Under the pieces are notes generated by a model, which did not search any database, had not been told where the DNA came from, and saw only the letters and a program-made list of their open reading frames with translations. The position numbers and the translations under genes are program-made. From Daucus carota subsp. sativus (Eukaryota; Streptophyta; Magnoliopsida; Apiales; Apiaceae), in the NCBI RefSeq assembly GCF_001625215.2, contig NC_030384.2:29934527-29998526 (forward strand): a DNA stretch of 64,000 bases, given 5' to 3'. Below, in pieces: positions 60,057 through 64,000 of this stretch. The stretch's first letter is position 1; every line of letters starts with the position of its first letter.

Positions 60057-61058
60057 TAGCCAAACTGTTAAAAATAAAGTATATCATTGTTGTATAATAA
60101 AACATCAGTGTGGTGAGGATTTTTTGTTTTGCATTGTCTGTTGTAGACTTGTAGAAGAAATATATCATATCACCCAACTTGCTATGACATGTGAGTACAG
60201 TGCGATTATTATTAATCAAACTAGATATTTGATTTTTTTAATGATCATGAAAAATATATTTCATTTTTGATTTCAGTCAGATAATTATTTGGTAATTATT
60301 TTAATATCTGTATTTTAAGTTATAATAAAAAAATAATATTTTTGGTGAGTCTTGATAACAAAATCATGACAAAATCTTGTAAAAGCTGAAAGTTAATTTT
60401 TTCCAAAATAAAAAAGACTTGCTTTTCTTAAAATGTGCTTCTAGAAAAGCTTGTCGAACTTTTTTCTGGATTCAATCATTTTCGCAAAAAAAAAAAAATC
60501 GACCTATTTTATTTGTTTTGAAATAACCAAATATTTTTTCACCTACACGGGAGGATGCTCCTAAAGTTTGTAAAATTATCAAAGGGACCTCAATCCGTCT
60601 CCTTTTTAGTCCATTTTATGTACGACTTTTTTCACCTTTGTTCATAAATTTTGACTTCGTAGTTTCTTTTAATAAAAACATGTATATTGAAGTTGTATTT
60701 AAGAAAATAAATTTCAAAAAGAAAAACATTAATTTTAATCATGTCAGATTCTCAAAAATACGTGAAAAAAAATCATATATAAAATAGATGGGATTATATT
60801 ACTGTCACGGTGTCACGACTGTTGACCCTCGGGACAGAATCATCCAAATTTCCCTCTTTGAAAGGCTTGCTTCGTTCTACCGTCATGATCGGCGTTTTCC
60901 ATAATGCATCTTCTTCATAAGAATTTCTTCCAGTTTCTCTTTGTTCAACAGCAATTTTCTCCAAGAAATCATCTTGGCCATGAATAAAGCTTACCGTCCC
61001 TCTCATTTCTTTATATTACTTTTTACCACGTTTTTTAATACTCATTTATAGTATCAAT
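60057..61058. other. Intergenic DNA
   Basis: No gene supported. A GC-richer patch at 60800-60995 has an open minus-strand frame of 70 codons without a known match. Confidence 0.5.
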
Positions 61059-61327
61059 TGGTGTGGTTTTTGTTATTAGAGAGGGCAAACTAATAAAAAC
61101 CTTCTTCTAAATTTATAGATGTAGTACTTAGGATGTGCCCATGAGCACATTATACAATAACTGTAATGAGTTTCTCAAGCATTAAAATCTATGAATTTGG
61201 AGGGTTTTGATTAGTGTAATTTTTGTAAATGCAGGGATCCACTATTATTAGAGAGAATAAACTAATTAAAAACTTCTAAATTCATATATTTTGGCACTTA
61301 GGATGCGTCCATGGGCACATCATAGAA
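61059..61327. mobile_element. Further copies of the TGTGCCCATGGGCACA MITE family (one and a half elements)
   Basis: A half element ends with ACTTAGGATGTGCCCATGAGC at about 61125-61150. A second, related stretch runs from about 61160 (AGCATTAAAATCTATGAATTTGGA) to TTAGGATGCGTCCATGGGCAC at about 61320. Both share interior words with the element at 59887. Confidence 0.7.
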
Positions 61328-61897
61328 TTACCGTTTTATAATATTTTTTTTTCAGAATAAAAGTTTGATGTTTAAACTCTTATTCAAAAGAAGAACTTTT
61401 TTTTAAAAAGTTGTGAAGTAATATATTTTATAAAAATTTCAAAATATGTGCAAACCTGCTGGAGAGACGGAGGGAGTAGTACGCAATTATAAGTTTTTAA
61501 CATAAGTTTCTTCCGCTTATGTGCAACTCCTCCCTTCATAGATTATTATGATGTTACAAACTCATGGGTAATATACTCATTCTGGTTCGTCGAGTTATAT
61601 ATGATTGAAATAACGGGCTGGACAAATATTTTTAGATTTTTAAATAATAAATTTTATAAATTATTTTGAATAAAAATTTAAAATTTAAAATTCAAAAATA
61701 AGTTATAAAATGACAGTTTAAAATATTATATAAATACCGTAAAGAAATTAGTAGGAGGCAAGAGAGATAGACCGGCGGAGTAACAAGATTACAAGAGCAC
61801 TACAAAAACAGAGGAAAAGATACAACACAAAGTATTCAAGACAATTCTGATGGGGTAGCAGCTGAAACTTGAAAGGGAGCGGCAGGAGAGTTGTTGT

Positions 61898-62113
61898 CTA
61901 GATGGGAATACAACGGCTGACCTTAGGATACACCACGGTGGCCGGATGACCCATTATACGTCTCCCCTTAGCGTGCTTGAATATGTAAACCACAGCTCCC
62001 ACCGGCCACTCCACCACCGCCGTCACAACCATGGCCACAAATCCAAGCGTCGGTCCCACTACCTTACACCTGCATGGGTTGCTGCGAGTACCACACTGCA
62101 CGCATAACCCCAT
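61898..62113 (-). CDS. Small conserved plant membrane protein (71 aa), function unknown
   Basis: The protein begins MGLCVQCGTRSNPCRCKVVG, with four cysteines in the first fifteen residues. A hydrophobic segment follows (about residues 20-45, GFVAMVVTAVVEWPVGAVVY), then a basic stretch (KHAKGRRIMGHPATVVYP). This compact layout recurs as a single-exon small protein in many land plants, as far as I recall, with no assigned role. A TATAAATA box lies about 160 bp upstream (62282-62275, minus strand). It is probably a real gene; localisation is inferred. Confidence 0.75.
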   Translation of the reverse strand: MGLCVQCGTRSNPCRCKVVGPTLGFVAMVVTAVVEWPVGAVVYIFKHAKGRRIMGHPATVVYPKVSRCIPI

Positions 62114-62274
62114 TCTATCTTATCACCACGTAGTCAGCGACGGAATCAGTATTTATTACGTGCTGTCAGTGACAGAATCAGAAATTTTTTTGGAATGAAA
62201 GACGAATTTAGTAGTGAGCAAAAGCTTTAGTAGATTGAAGGTCTTGAATTTGTGTTAAGGAGAGAGCTCTGCTA

Positions 62275-62282
62275 TATTTATA
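62275..62282 (-). promoter_or_regulatory. TATA box of the small membrane-protein gene
   Basis: TATAAATA on the minus strand, inside GCTATAAATATAGC, 162 bp before the ATG at 62113. This leaves a 5' leader of about 130 bases. Confidence 0.65.
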
Positions 62283-62299
62283 GCTGAAAAAATTTTGTT

Positions 62300-63082
62300 T
62301 GATGAGTCATTGATGTTATTACTATTATTCATTGTTATCATCACTGATACCGTTATTATTCAATGTTATCCTATAGGCTACGAGTATCAATAAAGTTGAT
62401 TACTTTACGCAACAAATCAAGCTGCTTTTTGATGTGCTGAGCGAGTATAGCATCTTAACGTGGTACAACGAGCGAGTGACACGTGGACTTTATTGATAGA
62501 TCCCCGTTCTTACTTTATAAAAGTATCAGTGGTGGGGCTGGCTGTAGTACCGACCTCTACTGGGCTAGCATGTAATACCGACCTCTTATGTGGCCCATAT
62601 AAGCAGACAAATATGTGGATACAGCCCATATCGCCACTATAACTTGCCAACTCGTCCGAGTAACAAAAAGTGAGGGAAGCAGCAAAATCGTTTGATATTT
62701 AATATATAAAATAAATATAATGAAGAAAAATAGTAAAGTAATGGAGAAAAGTAGTGAATAGTTGATTTTTATATTATAAAATTTTATTATATTTAATAAC
62801 TGTTGAACAATAAAGAACTAAATGAAATAAAATTGTTGAAATATAAAGAAACAAAAAATAGTTGTGGGAGGGACTAACAAACAAATAGGTGAGCTGGCAA
62901 ATATAGGGATCACATGTTTTTCTGGACAATAGTATATCCATTATGATGTTATAAGATGATGAATAACTAACATAAATAGTTGGAACAGTTTCAGCCGAGT
63001 CGCCTGGTACAAGCTCGAGTTGCATGTCAAATCTTCTGAACAAATATTCATTTTTGGATTGGGAAGCTGAGCCAGAACTCTG
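62300..63082. other. Intergenic DNA
   Basis: No gene supported. An open minus-strand frame at 62774-63043 is AT-driven and lies just downstream of the stop of the next gene's last exon. Confidence 0.5.
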
Positions 63083-64000
63083 TCAAAAGGCATAGTGGAG
63101 GTCTCGACCAGTGTTCAATATCTTGGCACGCTGATCACTGGAAATGATTCCTGCGATTTTGTTAAAATCGACAGCTTTCAGTTGATCAGCTAGGGTGCTA
63201 ATAAACATGGAGCATAAGCATCCACATTATTGTTCTACAATGTAAAAATTCATGTTCTAGTTGTGTTGAATGAGAAGTGTATCCGCAGTAAGTTAGTAGA
63301 AAGAAGGTTATTTTAAGTGATTTAATAAATATAAAGGCTTTTGTGATGGGATATATTTTTATGATGTTTATGAATTAGATGCTTCACATATATATAGTGC
63401 TCTAAAGGGAAGCATCCAAATACAGCATACAGGATATATTTTTTGTGTTTATGAATTTGAGGACGGTTGATGCATTATTGAGTTTCGAAACAGGATCTTC
63501 ATACATTGATGCTATGAAGTAGAAAAACAAAGAAGATGTTGACAGTAGTAGAGCTAATTCGTCTGATAGTCTGATACCATAAATGCAATGAAAGCTTTTT
63601 TGTGGGAAAGGATTACCATTCCTTTGAGGTCTCCATCTTGATGGTATCGTACGGTTCGAGTGCGTTGATAAGTTCCATAACCAAGTCTCTCCCCTTTTCC
63701 TTTGCTGCAAGCGAAGCCTGCTAATCGAACAATTACAAAGGGAGTATTATGCAATGCAGGACTCCTAAACAACTTATTGGCTTATTACAGTTATTAGTAT
63801 GCCAGACAAAATCATCAGAGAACTTATTGGCTTATAAGCATCATCATTAGCTGAATAAGAAGCCATATGTCTGGCTGCGCCAATGAGGACCTCAACCAGT
63901 TTAGTGTGTCCCCGTCTGCTGCAAAGTGAAGTGCAGTTTTATTATTGAAATTCCCTTGAACAAAATTTTTTTGTTTGCGAATTCCCTTGGGCATGTATGT
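63083..64000 (-). CDS. 3' exons of an unidentified, possibly ankyrin-type gene (partial, frameshifted)
   Basis: On the minus strand, 64000 to about 63840 encodes an ankyrin-like repeat: NNKTALHFAAD, then in the next frame GHTKLVEVLIGAARHMAS. One base is missing in the GCAGACGGGGACACAC stretch near 63910. An inferred exon at 63717-63617 (ASLAAKEKGRDLVMELINAL) and a last exon at 63197-63083 (TLADQLKAVDFNKIAG, ending HYAF) join in phase with GT..AG sites. The upstream splice between the ankyrin part and 63717 is not resolved. The frameshift suggests a pseudogene or a damaged allele. The rest of the gene lies beyond the window edge. Confidence 0.5.

Overview
This window is AT-rich nuclear DNA from a flowering plant, probably a eudicot. 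The evidence is spliced genes with GT..AG introns, plant-specific families (TONNEAU1, SINA E3 ligase, a chlorophyll-binding-motif plastid protein), a plant-type LINE, MITEs, a Helitron and a plastid petB fragment. I cannot resolve the family or species from sequence alone.

Layout. (1) 1-5038 (+): the last ten exons of the ribosome-biogenesis WD40 gene UTP21/WDR36. (2) 4481-30951: a tandem array of about 26 kb that begins inside UTP21 exon 9. Each full unit joins the 3' end of UTP21 to a two-exon gene for a small secreted, 12-cysteine, thionin-like protein. Units 1 and 2 are about 4.5 kb. Units 3 and 4 are about 5.82 kb because both carry the same truncated LINE. Unit 5 is diverged, and unit 6 is partial with a dead peptide gene. 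The result is five apparently intact peptide genes, one pseudogene and four truncated UTP21 3' pseudogene copies. (3) 31-34.2 kb: MITEs, simple repeats and a decayed hAT-type transposase. (4) 34652-46829 (-): a complete eight-exon TONNEAU1 (TON1) gene. Its intron 1 holds a degenerate copy of its own exon 1 and an inserted plastid petB fragment. (5) 47-51.7 kb: gene-poor repeat DNA. (6) 51773-52303 (-): a plastid one-helix/LHC-like protein. (7) 53-55.9 kb: a non-autonomous Helitron with both ends, an AT microsatellite and a Stowaway-type MITE. (8) 56288-59319 (+): a two-exon SINA/SIAH-type E3 ligase with MITEs in its intron. (9) 59.9-64 kb: a palindromic-TIR MITE family, a small conserved membrane protein gene (-), and the 3' exons of a possibly ankyrin-type gene (-) with a frameshift.

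The single-copy genes are unrelated housekeeping or cellular genes. The distinctive biology is the array: local expansion of a defence-like peptide gene that carried along, and repeatedly copied, the tail of a neighbouring essential gene. Small pieces of UTP21 exon 9 also sit just upstream of four of the peptide-gene promoters. I saw no tRNA, rRNA or CRISPR array.
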